Part shown: positions 18,177-27,490 of the stretch, one piece after another
Position numbering within the stretch: the first letter of the stretch is position 1
Layout: each line of letters opens with the position of its first letter
From: Lysinibacillus piscis
GTDB taxonomy: Bacteria > Bacillota > Bacilli > Bacillales_A > Planococcaceae
Reading direction: 5' to 3'
Length of the DNA: 64,000 bases
Assembly: GCF_026012395.1 (NCBI RefSeq)
Contig: NZ_BRZA01000002.1
Location: forward strand, 496,001-560,000
Made by a program: the position numbers and the translations under genes
The notes under the pieces: model-generated
The model's input: only the letters and a program-made list of their open reading frames with translations
The model's database searches: none
Told to the model about the DNA's origin: nothing

Positions 18177-19055
18177 ATGCGTTATATGGACGATGCCGTT
18201 GTCATGAAACGCATGGCAAAGCGTATTACATTTAATAAAGTATGGAAATCATTATTTTTTGCTGCTACAGCATTTGCATTAGTAGCGTTAGCTATTTTAT
18301 TGTATCGCATCGTATCACAAGGTGCAGGCTATTTAACATTCGATTTTCTAACGAATTTCGCTTCACGCTTTGCCAATAAAGCGGGAATTAAAGCAGCCCT
18401 TATTGGATCATTATGGTTAATGGCTGTTGTTGCACCTGTTTCCATTATTTTGGGCGTTGGAACAGCTGTGTATTTAGAAGAATATGCAAAAAAAAATAAA
18501 TTAAATGACTTTATTCGTATGAACATCTCGAATTTAGCGGGTGTACCTTCTATTGTTTTTGGTTTACTAGGATTAACGATTTTTGTGCGTATGTTAGGTT
18601 TAGGAAAAAGTGTATTAGCAGCTGGTTTTACAATGAGTTTGCTAATTTTACCTGTCATTATTGTGGCGGCACAAGAAGCCATCCGTGCTGTACCAAATGA
18701 GCAGCGTGAAGCCTCTTATGGTATGGGAGCAACGAAATGGCAAACTATTTTACGTGTTGTACTACCAGCGGCGATTCCTGGTATTTTAACGGGTAGTATT
18801 TTAGCATTATCTCGTGCGATTGGAGAAACAGCGCCACTTGTTGTTATTGGTATTCCTGTTATCCTGCAGTTTTTACCGAACAGCTTATTAAGTCAATTTA
18901 CAGCATTACCGATGCAAATTTATGATTGGGCAAAACGTCCACAAGAGGCATTCCAATATGTAGCAGCAGCAGGGATTTTAGTATTAATGGTCGTGCTGTT
19001 ATTGATGAATTCCATCGCAATCTTTATCCGTAATAAATTCCAAAAACGTTATTAA
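18177..19055 (+). CDS. pstA: phosphate ABC transporter permease PstA
   Basis: 292 residues with six membrane helices. The permease EAA loop is REASYGMGATKWQTILRVVLP. ATG 18177 follows GGGAGGTTTATTAGT and lies one base after the pstC stop. The longer frame from 18135 would overlap pstC and lacks a site. Confidence 0.95.
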   Translation: MRYMDDAVVMKRMAKRITFNKVWKSLFFAATAFALVALAILLYRIVSQGAGYLTFDFLTNFASRFANKAGIKAALIGSLWLMAVVAPVSIILGVGTAVYLEEYAKKNKLNDFIRMNISNLAGVPSIVFGLLGLTIFVRMLGLGKSVLAAGFTMSLLILPVIIVAAQEAIRAVPNEQREASYGMGATKWQTILRVVLPAAIPGILTGSILALSRAIGETAPLVVIGIPVILQFLPNSLLSQFTALPMQIYDWAKRPQEAFQYVAAAGILVLMVVLLLMNSIAIFIRNKFQKRY

Positions 19056-19067
19056 TGAGGTGCATAT

Positions 19068-19901
19068 ATGGTGGTCAATTTTAAAGAAGAAAAATTAGCA
19101 AATAAAGTGAAGCAAACAGTAGGGCAACCATCTACTGAAGTGGCAAAAAATATTGTGTATGATACACGTAATCTTAATTTATGGTACGGGGATCATCATG
19201 GTTTAAAGGACATTAATTTAAGTGTCTATGAAAATGAAGTAACAGCGATTATTGGGCCTTCTGGCTGTGGGAAATCGACGTATTTAAAAACATTAAATCG
19301 TATGGTAGAGCTTGTACCGAGTGTGCGTACATCTGGTGAAATCTTATATCGTGAGCGCAATATTTTAGATAAAAACTACACTGTAGAGGAGTTGCGTACA
19401 CGTGTAGGGATGGTATTCCAAAAGCCGAATCCTTTCCCAAAATCGATTTATGATAATATTGCGTATGGACCACGTATCCATGGTATTAAAAATAAAAAGA
19501 TTTTAGATGAAATCGTAGAGAAATCATTACGTGGTGCAGCGATTTGGGACGAAGTAAAGGATCGTCTGAATCAAAATGCGTATGGTTTATCAGGTGGTCA
19601 GCAACAACGTATTTGTATGGCACGATGTTTAGCAATTGAACCAGATGTGATTTTAATGGATGAACCAACATCTGCACTGGATCCAATCTCGACATTAAAA
19701 GTAGAAGAGCTTGTACAAGAGCTGAAAAAAGATTATTCGATTGTTATTGTGACACATAACATGCAACAAGCAGCACGTATTTCTGACCGTACAGCGTTTT
19801 TCTTAAACGGTGAGGTTGTTGAATATGATCAAACGGATATCATTTTCCAAACACCAAATGATCAACGTACAGAAGATTATATTTCAGGACGATTTGGTTA
19901 A
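19068..19901 (+). CDS. pstB: phosphate ABC transporter ATP-binding protein
   Basis: 277 residues. Walker A is GPSGCGKST, the Q-loop is in [11 protein letters not shown] (characteristic of PstB), the signature is LSGGQQQR, Walker B is [12 protein letters not shown], and the H-loop is VTHNM. It energises PstCA. There is one pstB here, against two in B. subtilis. The N-terminal 25 residues extend beyond the usual start and may be flexible. Confidence 0.97.
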   Translation: MVVNFKEEKLANKVKQTVGQPSTEVAKNIVYDTRNLNLWYGDHHGLKDINLSVYENEVTAIIGPSGCGKSTYLKTLNRMVELVPSVRTSGEILYRERNILDKNYTVEELRTRVGMVFQKPNPFPKSIYDNIAYGPRIHGIKNKKILDEIVEKSLRGAAIWDEVKDRLNQNAYGLSGGQQQRICMARCLAIEPDVILMDEPTSALDPISTLKVEELVQELKKDYSIVIVTHNMQQAARISDRTAFFLNGEVVEYDQTDIIFQTPNDQRTEDYISGRFG

Positions 19902-19914
19902 GGAGGAACGATAA

Positions 19915-20574
19915 ATGGTAGTACGTGAACGCTTTGAACAAGAATTACAAGAAGTACAACAGCAATTTGTTGAGTTAGCAAACTGTAGTATTCAAGCATT
20001 AAAAATAAGCTTTGAGGCTTTAATGGAGCAAGATTTAGAGAAAGCACTTAAAATTTTAGAGGATGATTTAATTATTAATCGTCTAGAAGAGGCCATTAAT
20101 GATCATGTCATTTTAATGATTGCTAAACAGCAACCTGTAGCGACTGATTTACGCAGACTAATGGTGTTAGTAAAAGCAGCAGCGGATATGGAGCGAGTGG
20201 GTGATTATGCAGTCAATATTGCAAAAGAAGCCATTCGTATTGGCAAAGAGCCGATTGTATTCCCACTGACAAACATTCAAACGATGTGCAATAAAACAGT
20301 GGAGATGCTAGAAAATATTATTACAGCTTTCACGGAAGAGGATACAGTCCGTGCTAAAGAAATTGCGGAGCTTGATGATTATATTGATGATTTATATGGG
20401 GCAACGATTACTTTATTGCTTCGTGCAGGCGCTGAGGATCCAGCACATATTTCGCAAATTACGCACTTAACGTTTGTTTGTCGTTATTTAGAGCGTTCAG
20501 CAGACCACGCAACAAACATTGCAGAACATTTATTTTACCTCATTAAAGGGAAGCATTACGAATTAAATAATTAA
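19915..20574 (+). CDS. phoU: phosphate-specific transport regulator PhoU
   Basis: 219 residues made of two three-helix PhoU repeats, with metal-binding motifs DMERVGDYAVNIA and YLERSADHATNIAEH. PhoU links Pst transport to PhoR signalling and limits uptake. AAGGAGGAACGATAA precedes ATG 19915. It ends the pst operon. B. subtilis lacks phoU in its pst operon, so this layout is of the Clostridium/Lysinibacillus type. Confidence 0.95.
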   Translation: MVVRERFEQELQEVQQQFVELANCSIQALKISFEALMEQDLEKALKILEDDLIINRLEEAINDHVILMIAKQQPVATDLRRLMVLVKAAADMERVGDYAVNIAKEAIRIGKEPIVFPLTNIQTMCNKTVEMLENIITAFTEEDTVRAKEIAELDDYIDDLYGATITLLLRAGAEDPAHISQITHLTFVCRYLERSADHATNIAEHLFYLIKGKHYELNN

Positions 20575-20580
20575 CGAAAG

Positions 20581-20605
20581 AAGAGCTGAAAAAGGCTCTT
20601 TTTTT
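20581..20605 (+). terminator. Rho-independent terminator of the pst operon
   Basis: Short stem AAGAGC/GCTCTT followed by a run of T, 7 bases after the phoU stop. Confidence 0.78.
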
Positions 20606-20735
20606 GTTTGCTTCAGTAAAGTGTAATGGACTAGCAACAATGTGAGTGGAAATGGCGTCTAATAGATTGTCAAAAAAATCATTTAACGGTACGATAAATG
20701 AAGCGATACAACGGATACAGTAAGAGGAGAATGAT

Positions 20736-21800
20736 ATGGAGTTATTGCAAAAACAATGGGCGCAATTATCAATTCCGACATGGGTGGATATGACGTTAGT
20801 AGCGCTCATTTGTATAGTAGGCTGGCTCATCCAGCATTTTATATTTAAATGGATTATGGTGAAAAACGTCACATTTTTAAAGAATAGACAACGTTATTTC
20901 CAAGCAGTTGTCTTATCACAATTTGATAAGGCGATTCGCTATGCTTTTATGACGATTGTCGTGGCAGTGGCTATGACGATTTTGATAAAAGTGCCCATAT
21001 TAACACATGTAGCAACAAAAAATTTTGTTTGGTCCATTATTGTCTTTTTTGCCTTTAAAGGTGTCTATGATGTGTTGCATTTTTATACGAAGCAGCCATT
21101 AGCTTTAGAAGGTGATGAGAAACCAAATGTTTTATTGCCATTTTTCTTACGCATTGGCAAAGTGATTGTGATGCTCTTGGCTATGTTTACCATTGCTTCA
21201 TTTTGGAATTTTAACCTCAATGGGTTTTTAACAGGTATTGGGCTGACAGGTGTGGCAATTGCCTTTGGTATTCGAGATACACTCGGTCATGTATTTGGTG
21301 GGATGTCAGTGGCACTCGATAATCCTTTTCAAATTGGTGACTGGATTGCGACAGAGGATCAAAAAATTGAAGGGATTATTGAAGATATTAATTTACGAAG
21401 CACACTGATTCAAACGAGCGATAAGGGACTTGTATATGTACCAAATGCCTATTTAGTCAATCGCCCTATTTATAATTTAGCGAAAAGGGAGAAGCGGAAA
21501 TGTGAGCAATTTTTCCATGTAGCGGTTGATAGTAATGAGGAGCAATTACGCAATGCGTTGAGTGCGATTCATAAAGTGATTGCTCTACATAAGCAAACGG
21601 AAAAAGAGCTTATCCATGTTTTTATTGATGATTTACAGGCAACAGCTTATCGTATACTTGTTCGTTTTTATGTGACGACCAATGACACGGCTGTGATGCT
21701 AGCTGTCAAACAAGATATTTTATTTGCCATCCGTCCAATTCTAGATGAATTTTCGATTCGCTTAGTGGAATTAGAAGAAGAAAGTCGTTTGAAAAAATAA
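20736..21800 (+). CDS. MscS-family mechanosensitive channel
   Basis: 354 residues with four to five N-terminal helices. The pore-lining segment is GFLTGIGLTGVAIAFGIRDT, followed by the MscS beta domain (NPFQIGDWI, IEGIIEDINLRSTLIQT) and a cytoplasmic alpha/beta domain. It should act as a safety valve under hypo-osmotic shock. GAGGAGAATGAT precedes ATG 20736. Confidence 0.92.
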   Translation: MELLQKQWAQLSIPTWVDMTLVALICIVGWLIQHFIFKWIMVKNVTFLKNRQRYFQAVVLSQFDKAIRYAFMTIVVAVAMTILIKVPILTHVATKNFVWSIIVFFAFKGVYDVLHFYTKQPLALEGDEKPNVLLPFFLRIGKVIVMLLAMFTIASFWNFNLNGFLTGIGLTGVAIAFGIRDTLGHVFGGMSVALDNPFQIGDWIATEDQKIEGIIEDINLRSTLIQTSDKGLVYVPNAYLVNRPIYNLAKREKRKCEQFFHVAVDSNEEQLRNALSAIHKVIALHKQTEKELIHVFIDDLQATAYRILVRFYVTTNDTAVMLAVKQDILFAIRPILDEFSIRLVELEEESRLKK

Positions 21801-21827
21801 TTTGAATTGTATGATTTTTTATTTTAC

Positions 21828-22074
21828 AATGAAAGAGTCAACAGCTTTGATGAAGAGTAGTAGCTATTCGTATTTGCTAAAGAGAGCTAGTGGGTGGTGG
21901 AAACTAGTGCAAAGAAATAGTGAATGGACTTCGGAGCTCTAATCCTGAACGAGTAGTAGGGATTAGCGTGAGCCAACGTTAACAGGCATGAAGTGGGTCT
22001 TGATAAAAAAAGACCAATGAAGGTGGTACCACGGCTTTTCCGTCCTTTTTGTGACGGGAAGGCCTTTTTTTTAT
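21828..22074 (+). promoter_or_regulatory. tryptophan T-box riboswitch
   Basis: The leader opens with AATGAAAGAGTC, typical of stem I. The specifier loop GAA-TGG-AC at 21922-21929 carries TGG, a tryptophan codon. The T-box sequence AGGTGGTACCACGG is at 22021-22034, and the competing terminator (GGCTTTTCCGTC/GACGGGAAGGCC plus T8) is at 22034-22073. Uncharged tRNA-Trp should stabilise the antiterminator and switch on trpEG. Confidence 0.95.
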
Positions 22075-22177
22075 CTCGTATTAACAGACTGTAAGATCCC
22101 CACCGATTGAAGGTTCACTTTATTTTAGCTTAGTACGATAATGCTGAGGCATATTGATGAGTAGAGGAGAGAATTGT

Positions 22178-23563
22178 ATGACAGTTGAGCTGAGGAAGTT
22201 TAGGATGAAAGTATTACAAGGGGATATGATGACGCCCATTTCGGTCTATCAATCCTTAACAGGTACACATAAAATGTTATTTGAATCATCAGCTAAGCAC
22301 GAGGAAAGTGGGCGTTATTCATTTATTGCCTTCAATCCTGTTGCGGAATTGAAGGGTGACGAGCAGCATTATACATTTTGTAAGGATGGTAAAGAAGAAC
22401 TTGTTCATAGTCATGTGCTGATGAAACTACAACAAATAATGCCAACACATCAAGAAAACTATCCATTTGCCTTTTTTGGTGGCGCAATTGGCTATTTTGG
22501 CTACGAAACAGCCTTTTATACAGAGAAAATCGGTGCGTATTTGCAAGATCCTTTAGCAATGCCTGATGTACATGTGTTTTTCTACGATACATTTATCGTG
22601 TTCGATCATTTAAAGCAAGAGGTCACATTGGCAACGATTGATTTATTTCACGAAGGACGCACAGCAGAGGCAATGGAGCTCGCAATTACAGAAATGGAGG
22701 CACAACTTCAACGCGGTTCAACATTTGAAATGATGTCATTGAATTCACTTCATTTTCAGCCAATGATTGAAAAAGACGTATTTATGGAGATGGTGGAGCA
22801 GGCGAAACGCCATATTCGTCAAGGCGATATTTTTCAAATCGTGCTATCACAGCGCTTTACATCACCTTTTACAGATAATCCGTTTGCCTTATATCGTCAG
22901 CTACGGACATCAAATCCTTCTCCTTATATGTTTTATATGGATTATGGCACATATACGATTTTAGGAACATCTCCTGAAAGTTTAGTAAAGGTAAAGGATC
23001 GTGTTGTAACGACGAACCCGATTGCAGGGACAAAGCCAAGAGGAAAAACACCTGAACAAGACCAACAAATAGAGGCACAGTTATTGCAGGATGAAAAGGA
23101 AATAGCGGAGCATCGTATGTTAGTGGACTTAGGGCGCAATGATATTGGACGCATTGCGAAAATAGGCACTGTCAAACTAGAAAAATATATGAAGGTAGAG
23201 CGTTATAAATATGTCATGCACATCGTATCAGAGGTTAGTGGTGAATTGCGTGATGATTTACATGTATTAGATGTATTGCGTGCTTGTTTACCAGCAGGCA
23301 CTGTATCAGGTGCACCAAAAATTCGTGCGATGCAATTAATTAATGGTTTAGAGCCTGTGAAGCGTGGCGTATATGCAGGAGCGGTCGGCTATATTTCTGT
23401 CACAGGTGATATGGATTTGGCACTAGCTATTCGTACTATGATTGTGAAGGATGGTTATGCGCATGTGCAAGCGGGTGCGGGAATTGTTTATGATTCCGTT
23501 CCATTATCTGAATATGAAGAAACATTAAATAAAGCCCGTGCGCTATTGGAGGTAAAAAAATGA
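22178..23563 (+). CDS. trpE: anthranilate synthase component I
   Basis: 461 residues. It converts chorismate and ammonia to anthranilate, the first step of tryptophan synthesis. Chorismate-enzyme signatures are PIAGTKPRG, DLGRNDIGR, and LPAGTVSGAPKIRAM, the last favouring TrpE over PabB. The upstream Trp T-box supports this. ATG 22178 follows AGAGGAGAG; the frame start at 22154 lacks a site. It overlaps trpG by four bases. Confidence 0.93.
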   Translation: MTVELRKFRMKVLQGDMMTPISVYQSLTGTHKMLFESSAKHEESGRYSFIAFNPVAELKGDEQHYTFCKDGKEELVHSHVLMKLQQIMPTHQENYPFAFFGGAIGYFGYETAFYTEKIGAYLQDPLAMPDVHVFFYDTFIVFDHLKQEVTLATIDLFHEGRTAEAMELAITEMEAQLQRGSTFEMMSLNSLHFQPMIEKDVFMEMVEQAKRHIRQGDIFQIVLSQRFTSPFTDNPFALYRQLRTSNPSPYMFYMDYGTYTILGTSPESLVKVKDRVVTTNPIAGTKPRGKTPEQDQQIEAQLLQDEKEIAEHRMLVDLGRNDIGRIAKIGTVKLEKYMKVERYKYVMHIVSEVSGELRDDLHVLDVLRACLPAGTVSGAPKIRAMQLINGLEPVKRGVYAGAVGYISVTGDMDLALAIRTMIVKDGYAHVQAGAGIVYDSVPLSEYEETLNKARALLEVKK

Positions 23564-24132
23564 TTGTATTAATCGATAATTATGATTCATTTACCTATAA
23601 TTTATTTCAACAAATTAGTATGCTCGGAAAAGAAGTGCAAGTTGTACGCAATGATGAATATACGATCGCAGAAATTGAGGCGATGCAGCCAGAAGCTATT
23701 ATTTTATCGCCAGGGCCAGGAACACCTGATGAGGCAGGCATTACAGTTGATGTTGTGAAGAATTTATATACGAAATTTCCGATTCTAGGTATTTGTCTTG
23801 GGCATCAATCGATTGGGCAAGCATTTGGTGGGAAAATTGTGCAGGCCAATCACATTATGCATGGTAAACTATCGACATTAACGTATCGTCAAGAGGGAAT
23901 GTTTGCTCAGTTAGAAGGAGAGATTGAAGTCATGCGATACCATTCATTAATCATTGAGCCAAGCACGCTGCATGAGGATTTTTCAATTGTAGCTACCTCT
24001 AGTGATGATGGTGAGATTATGGCGATTCAGCATAAGCAATATCCTGTATATGGCTTGCAATTCCATCCTGAATCTATTGGTACAGCAACAGGTGCACAAA
24101 TGATTCAAGCCTTTTTAGCCAATTTAGCATAA
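23560..24132 (+). CDS. trpG: anthranilate synthase glutamine amidotransferase component
   Basis: 190 residues, class I glutamine amidotransferase. The triad is C in GICLGHQSIGQ and the H and E in LQFHPES. It feeds ammonia to TrpE. The ATGA overlap with trpE implies translational coupling. In Bacillus one such subunit often also serves p-aminobenzoate synthesis (PabA); sequence does not exclude that. No other trp genes follow. Confidence 0.92.
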   Translation: MIVLIDNYDSFTYNLFQQISMLGKEVQVVRNDEYTIAEIEAMQPEAIILSPGPGTPDEAGITVDVVKNLYTKFPILGICLGHQSIGQAFGGKIVQANHIMHGKLSTLTYRQEGMFAQLEGEIEVMRYHSLIIEPSTLHEDFSIVATSSDDGEIMAIQHKQYPVYGLQFHPESIGTATGAQMIQAFLANLA

Positions 24133-24138
24133 GGGAAA

Positions 24139-24162
24139 GGGGGTATCGAGATAGATACCCCC
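24139..24162. terminator. hairpin between convergent trpG and the leftward gene
   Basis: Perfect stem GGGGGTATC/GATACCCCC with a 6-base loop. T richness is weak on both sides, so termination efficiency is uncertain. Confidence 0.65.
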
Positions 24163-24167
24163 TTAAC

Positions 24168-24656
24168 TTATTGTTTTTTACCTGTAATTAATCGAGCAAT
24201 TTCTTCTAAAGACATCGCTGAATTGATATCATAAAAGCCGATTTGTAGGCTACGAGCATAGCGTGGATTGGCAAGCAATAGCTCCATTTCAACAGCATTG
24301 TCAATAATACCTCCAACTTCTAGCTTTTGTGCCACTGTATATGGTGTCATGCCACTATAAATTTGCAAGGTCATCATATTGACATCCTCTGTTGTGGTAT
24401 TTTCGCTATCAGTAGATGCCTCTTCCGGTGTTTCTGTTTCTACCTCGGTTGAGGATTCCTGGCTGAGTTGTTTTTGTAATGAAGCGATTTCTTCTTGTGC
24501 TTGCTGAAGCCGCTTTTGCCACTTTGCACTATCGTCCGTCTTCGTGACAGCGGTAGCGGGTAAGCCAATATTGATATCAAAACGTTGTGCAAGCGTGATA
24601 AGTGCTCCTACAAGAAATAGGGCTATGCCAAATGCACGAAGCGAGGATTTATTCAT
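24168..24656 (-). CDS. membrane-anchored protein with MltG-type LysM-like domain
   Basis: 162 residues from ATG 24656 (GGAGG 8 bases upstream). One membrane helix lies at residues 6-24, a coiled coil and a Glu/Thr/Ser-rich linker at about 40-85, and the C-terminal domain (SGMTPYTVAQKLEVGGII, INSAMSLEEIARLITG) resembles the LysM-like part of endolytic transglycosylase MltG/YceG. The MltG catalytic domain is absent. It probably binds cell wall. Translationally coupled to the gene before it. Confidence 0.72.
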   Translation of the reverse strand: MNKSSLRAFGIALFLVGALITLAQRFDINIGLPATAVTKTDDSAKWQKRLQQAQEEIASLQKQLSQESSTEVETETPEEASTDSENTTTEDVNMMTLQIYSGMTPYTVAQKLEVGGIIDNAVEMELLLANPRYARSLQIGFYDINSAMSLEEIARLITGKKQ

Positions 24657-24657
24657 A

Positions 24658-25110
24658 TTATCGACCTCCGTCAGCAATCACTTGTCGTACTTGCTCTTCT
24701 GTTAAATTGGAGCGAATGCTGATATCAGCTATGGACAAACCTTGTTTATGTAATTCAAGCACTTGACTAATAATAATTTGATGAATCGGTTTTGAATTTG
24801 ACATTGCTTTGTTTACTTTCGGTGCTTGTGTCGCTTGTTGAACAGCCTGCATCACTTGTTGAATTTTTTGATTAGACACAGTTTGTTTATTTGTCGATGG
24901 AGTCGTTACTTGAAATTCAGGTTCAACTAATAATTCCTCTTCTACGATTTTTAAGCGACGTTTTAAATTATGTGTTTCTTGGAAAAGAGAGATAGATAGC
25001 TCTTCAAGGTCTTGTTCGACTTTCTTCGTTTTATCTTTCACAAAGAATGATAGCAAGATGAAAAAAACGCCAATGCCCATTAATATGATGGATAAATCCA
25101 ATCGTTTCAC
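24658..25110 (-). CDS. membrane-anchored coiled-coil protein with C-terminal HTH-like segment
   Basis: 150 residues. There is a hydrophobic helix at residues 6-23 and a charged coiled coil at about 25-62. A Gln/Thr-rich linker follows, and the C-terminal 45 residues (HKQGLSIADISIRSNLTEEQVRQVI) read like a helix-turn-helix. The stop is one base before the next start. I do not recognise the family by name. Confidence 0.68.
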   Translation of the reverse strand: MKRLDLSIILMGIGVFFILLSFFVKDKTKKVEQDLEELSISLFQETHNLKRRLKIVEEELLVEPEFQVTTPSTNKQTVSNQKIQQVMQAVQQATQAPKVNKAMSNSKPIHQIIISQVLELHKQGLSIADISIRSNLTEEQVRQVIADGGR

Positions 25111-25260
25111 CCCATTATGTTATGTAGTTATAAAGTATTTTACCATATGCAAACTTAATATGAAATGAAGGTAGATTTTTTTTCAGTTTATGTTATAATA
25201 AATTAGTCGTATAAATCATGCTCAATTTTTAATTCTTGATTTAGAGTGGGAGGGTTAATG

Positions 25261-25410
25261 ATGCGTGTAAATATTACTTTAGCTTGCACAGACTGCGGCG
25301 AACGTAACTACATTTCTAAAAAGAACAAGCGTAACAATCCAGAGCGTCTTGAACTTAAAAAATATTGTTCTCGTGAAAAGAAATACACTCTTCACCGTGA
25401 AACGAAGTAA
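25261..25410 (+). CDS. rpmG: 50S ribosomal protein L33
   Basis: 49 residues: [17 protein letters not shown] at the start and [10 protein letters not shown] at the end. It is a structural protein of the large subunit. Of the four zinc cysteines only three are present (CTDC, then a single C in KKYCSREKK), so it is intermediate between zinc-binding and zinc-free L33. GGGAGGGTTAATG includes the site and start; a terminator follows. Confidence 0.95.
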   Translation: MRVNITLACTDCGERNYISKKNKRNNPERLELKKYCSREKKYTLHRETK

Positions 25411-25419
25411 TCGCTCATT

Positions 25420-25451
25420 AAGCCAAAGCCACTTGTGGTTTTGGCTTTTTA
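25420..25451 (+). terminator. Rho-independent terminator of rpmG
   Basis: AAGCCAAAGCCAC / GTGGTTTTGGCTT stem followed by T5. It lies just before the site of yqgN. Confidence 0.88.
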
Positions 25452-25482
25452 CATTCTCAAAGTTTTGGAGGTAGTGGTAACG

Positions 25483-26076
25483 ATGGACAAAGCAATGATG
25501 CGCAAGGAAGTACAAACTCGTTTAGCGACAATAAGTGCAGAGAATTACCGTAGTCAATCGTTTGTAATCGCTAACAAGGTGCTACAGGAACCATATATAA
25601 TAGAAGGAAATATGATTGGATTAACCATTTCGAATCAACCAGAAGTGGATACAGTGCATTTAATCGAAGCATTGTGGCAATTAGGAAAACGGGTTGCAGT
25701 GCCAAAATGTCATGCCAAAACAAAGCAAATGTCCTTTTACGAGATTGAATCATTTGCTCAGCTTGAAATGGTGTATATGCAGTTGCGTGAGCCAATACCT
25801 GAACTGTGTGAACTTGTAGATGCAGCCGATTTGGATGTTATCATTGTACCAGGTGTTGTCTTTGATTCATCTGGCTATCGCATTGGTTATGGTGGTGGCT
25901 ATTATGATCGCTATTTATGTAACTATGAAAGAGGGAAGCTACTCTCACTGCTATTTGATGAACAACTGTATGAGCGAGTACCAACAGAGGCACATGATTA
26001 TCCAGTAGATATCATTATAACACCAACAAAACGTATAGATTGTGTGAAAGAGCGAGGAGTGAATCAACATGGATAA
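25483..26076 (+). CDS. yqgN: 5-formyltetrahydrofolate cyclo-ligase
   Basis: 197 residues. It makes 5,10-methenyl-THF from 5-formyl-THF using ATP. The family signature is VIIVPGVVFDSSGYRIGYGGGYYDRYL near residues 122-150. Start ATG 25483 is chosen because TTGGAGG precedes it; the open frame to 25435 includes the terminator of rpmG. It overlaps yqgQ by eight bases. Confidence 0.93.
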   Translation: MDKAMMRKEVQTRLATISAENYRSQSFVIANKVLQEPYIIEGNMIGLTISNQPEVDTVHLIEALWQLGKRVAVPKCHAKTKQMSFYEIESFAQLEMVYMQLREPIPELCELVDAADLDVIIVPGVVFDSSGYRIGYGGGYYDRYLCNYERGKLLSLLFDEQLYERVPTEAHDYPVDIIITPTKRIDCVKERGVNQHG

Positions 26077-26275
26077 AATGTTAGATATTTATGAACTATT
26101 AAAAACATATGGCACTTATATTTATACACGTGATCCAATTGGCGATTTAATGCTGATGGAAGATGAAATCCGTGAGCTTTATAAAGCCAATGTACTCGAT
26201 ATAAAAGATTATCAAATGGCATTATTGTTGATTCGACAAGAAACAACAAGGCTACAAATGAAAGAAAATCAGTAA
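26069..26275 (+). CDS. yqgQ: YqgQ-family small protein (DUF910)
   Basis: 68 residues, a small helical cytoplasmic protein. The family pattern YELLKTYGTYIYTRDPIGD...MEDEI is evident. Overlaps the end of yqgN. In B. subtilis yqgQ is followed by glcK; here a terminator follows instead. Confidence 0.9.
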   Translation: MDKMLDIYELLKTYGTYIYTRDPIGDLMLMEDEIRELYKANVLDIKDYQMALLLIRQETTRLQMKENQ

Positions 26276-26286
26276 TATGCCAAGTT

Positions 26287-26331
26287 AAAAGCGCCTTCAA
26301 GTACTAAAACAGTGCTTGAAGGCGCTTTTTT
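26287..26331. terminator. bidirectional terminator after yqgQ
   Basis: Stem AAAAGCGCCTTCAAG.. / ..CTTGAAGGCGCTTTTTT at 26287-26305 and 26311-26331, symmetrical A and T tracts. Shared with the convergent GGDEF gene. Confidence 0.9.
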
Positions 26332-26341
26332 GATACAAAAC

Positions 26342-27490
26342 TTATACAAGAATTTGCGCCGAGCCATATACTTGGTTTCGACCATTATGTTTAGCTGTAT
26401 AAAGTGCTTCATCAGCTAATTGCACATACTCATCAAATTGTTGCATCGTTTCGATTTTCGCTTGTATATAACCAAGACTTGCTGTTACATAAGGCTTGGT
26501 TGGTGATTTTTCATGTGGAATTTGTAATTCAGCAACAGTTGCTCGAATTTCTTCAGCTATTTCAGCAGTTTGCTCGACAGTTAGTTGGAAGCCTATTAGT
26601 AAAAATTCTTCTCCACCTAGACGACAAGCAAATAGTTGATTTTTTGTTGCAAGATGATGCAATGCATGGCCGATAGCTTGCAATACTTTATCGCCTTGAG
26701 GGTGACCATAAAAATCATTATAACTTTTAAATGAATCAATATCGAAAATAAAAATAGATACGGTTTGTTTCTCCCGTAGCTTTTCATTTAAGTAGGTTTC
26801 AAGATGATAGCGATTGGCAAGTTGTGTTAAAGGATCTCGGTTGGCATAGAATTCTAAATTATGATTTAACAGTCTTAATTGTTCATTTTGTTCATTTAAT
26901 AAAAGACGTTGTTTGAAAATCTTTTCCATTTGCGTAAGTAGGGTATTCGTCAAGAGAATCGCAAAAATCCAAAAGAATGAAATATTGATTATATGACCAC
27001 TCAACGCTTTACCAGTTGGAACAAGATAGATAAAGCCTGTTAATAACGTGATAATAGGGATAATATGTAAGACGAAAGTTGTTCGACGACTTGCAATAAA
27101 TAATGTAGATGTCAGGAATAAATTAGTTAAATAAACGGTGACATGTCCATACGATAATTGGTCAAAAAGTGTGACAGATACGCCCCAAAGAAGAACAAAT
27201 AGATAATAACCAAACATCGTATAATGGGCAAGCCGATATTTTTTTTCTTCGTTTTGTATCACTTCAATTTTGCGAATGACCAATAAAATAATGACTGATG
27301 CTATTAACATGAGTAAATAAAATCGAATGTAATAATGGAATGTAATCCCGTAAAAATAAATGTTGCGAGCGAGTAAGCAAATTTCTAAGACAATCGCAAT
27401 GATTGCTGCACGTTTGACATTGATAATATTATTTTGTGTTAAATAATGAAAAAATTGTTCTTTGAAATGTAAAATAGGATTATTAATAAT
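26342..27490 (-). CDS. membrane GGDEF protein (diguanylate cyclase), likely AUU start
   Basis: 382 residues if begun at ATT 27490. About six membrane helices fill residues 25-215. A GGDEF domain follows: DPLTQLANRYHL, FDIDSFKSYNDFYGH, and the active loop GGEEF in CRLGGEEFLL. It should make c-di-GMP. The first ATG is only at 27310, inside the membrane domain. The frame upstream is clearly coding and hydrophobic and reaches a perfect GGAGGTGAT site, with a stop codon immediately before; only ATT triplets are at start distance. Either an AUU start or a local sequence error. Confidence 0.88.
   Translation of the reverse strand: MINNPILHFKEQFFHYLTQNNIINVKRAAIIAIVLEICLLARNIYFYGITFHYYIRFYLLMLIASVIILLVIRKIEVIQNEEKKYRLAHYTMFGYYLFVLLWGVSVTLFDQLSYGHVTVYLTNLFLTSTLFIASRRTTFVLHIIPIITLLTGFIYLVPTGKALSGHIINISFFWIFAILLTNTLLTQMEKIFKQRLLLNEQNEQLRLLNHNLEFYANRDPLTQLANRYHLETYLNEKLREKQTVSIFIFDIDSFKSYNDFYGHPQGDKVLQAIGHALHHLATKNQLFACRLGGEEFLLIGFQLTVEQTAEIAEEIRATVAELQIPHEKSPTKPYVTASLGYIQAKIETMQQFDEYVQLADEALYTAKHNGRNQVYGSAQILV

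Noticed and set aside
22178..23563. pabB instead of trpE
   Set aside because: The signature LPAGTVSGAPKIRAM and the tryptophan T-box favour trpE.
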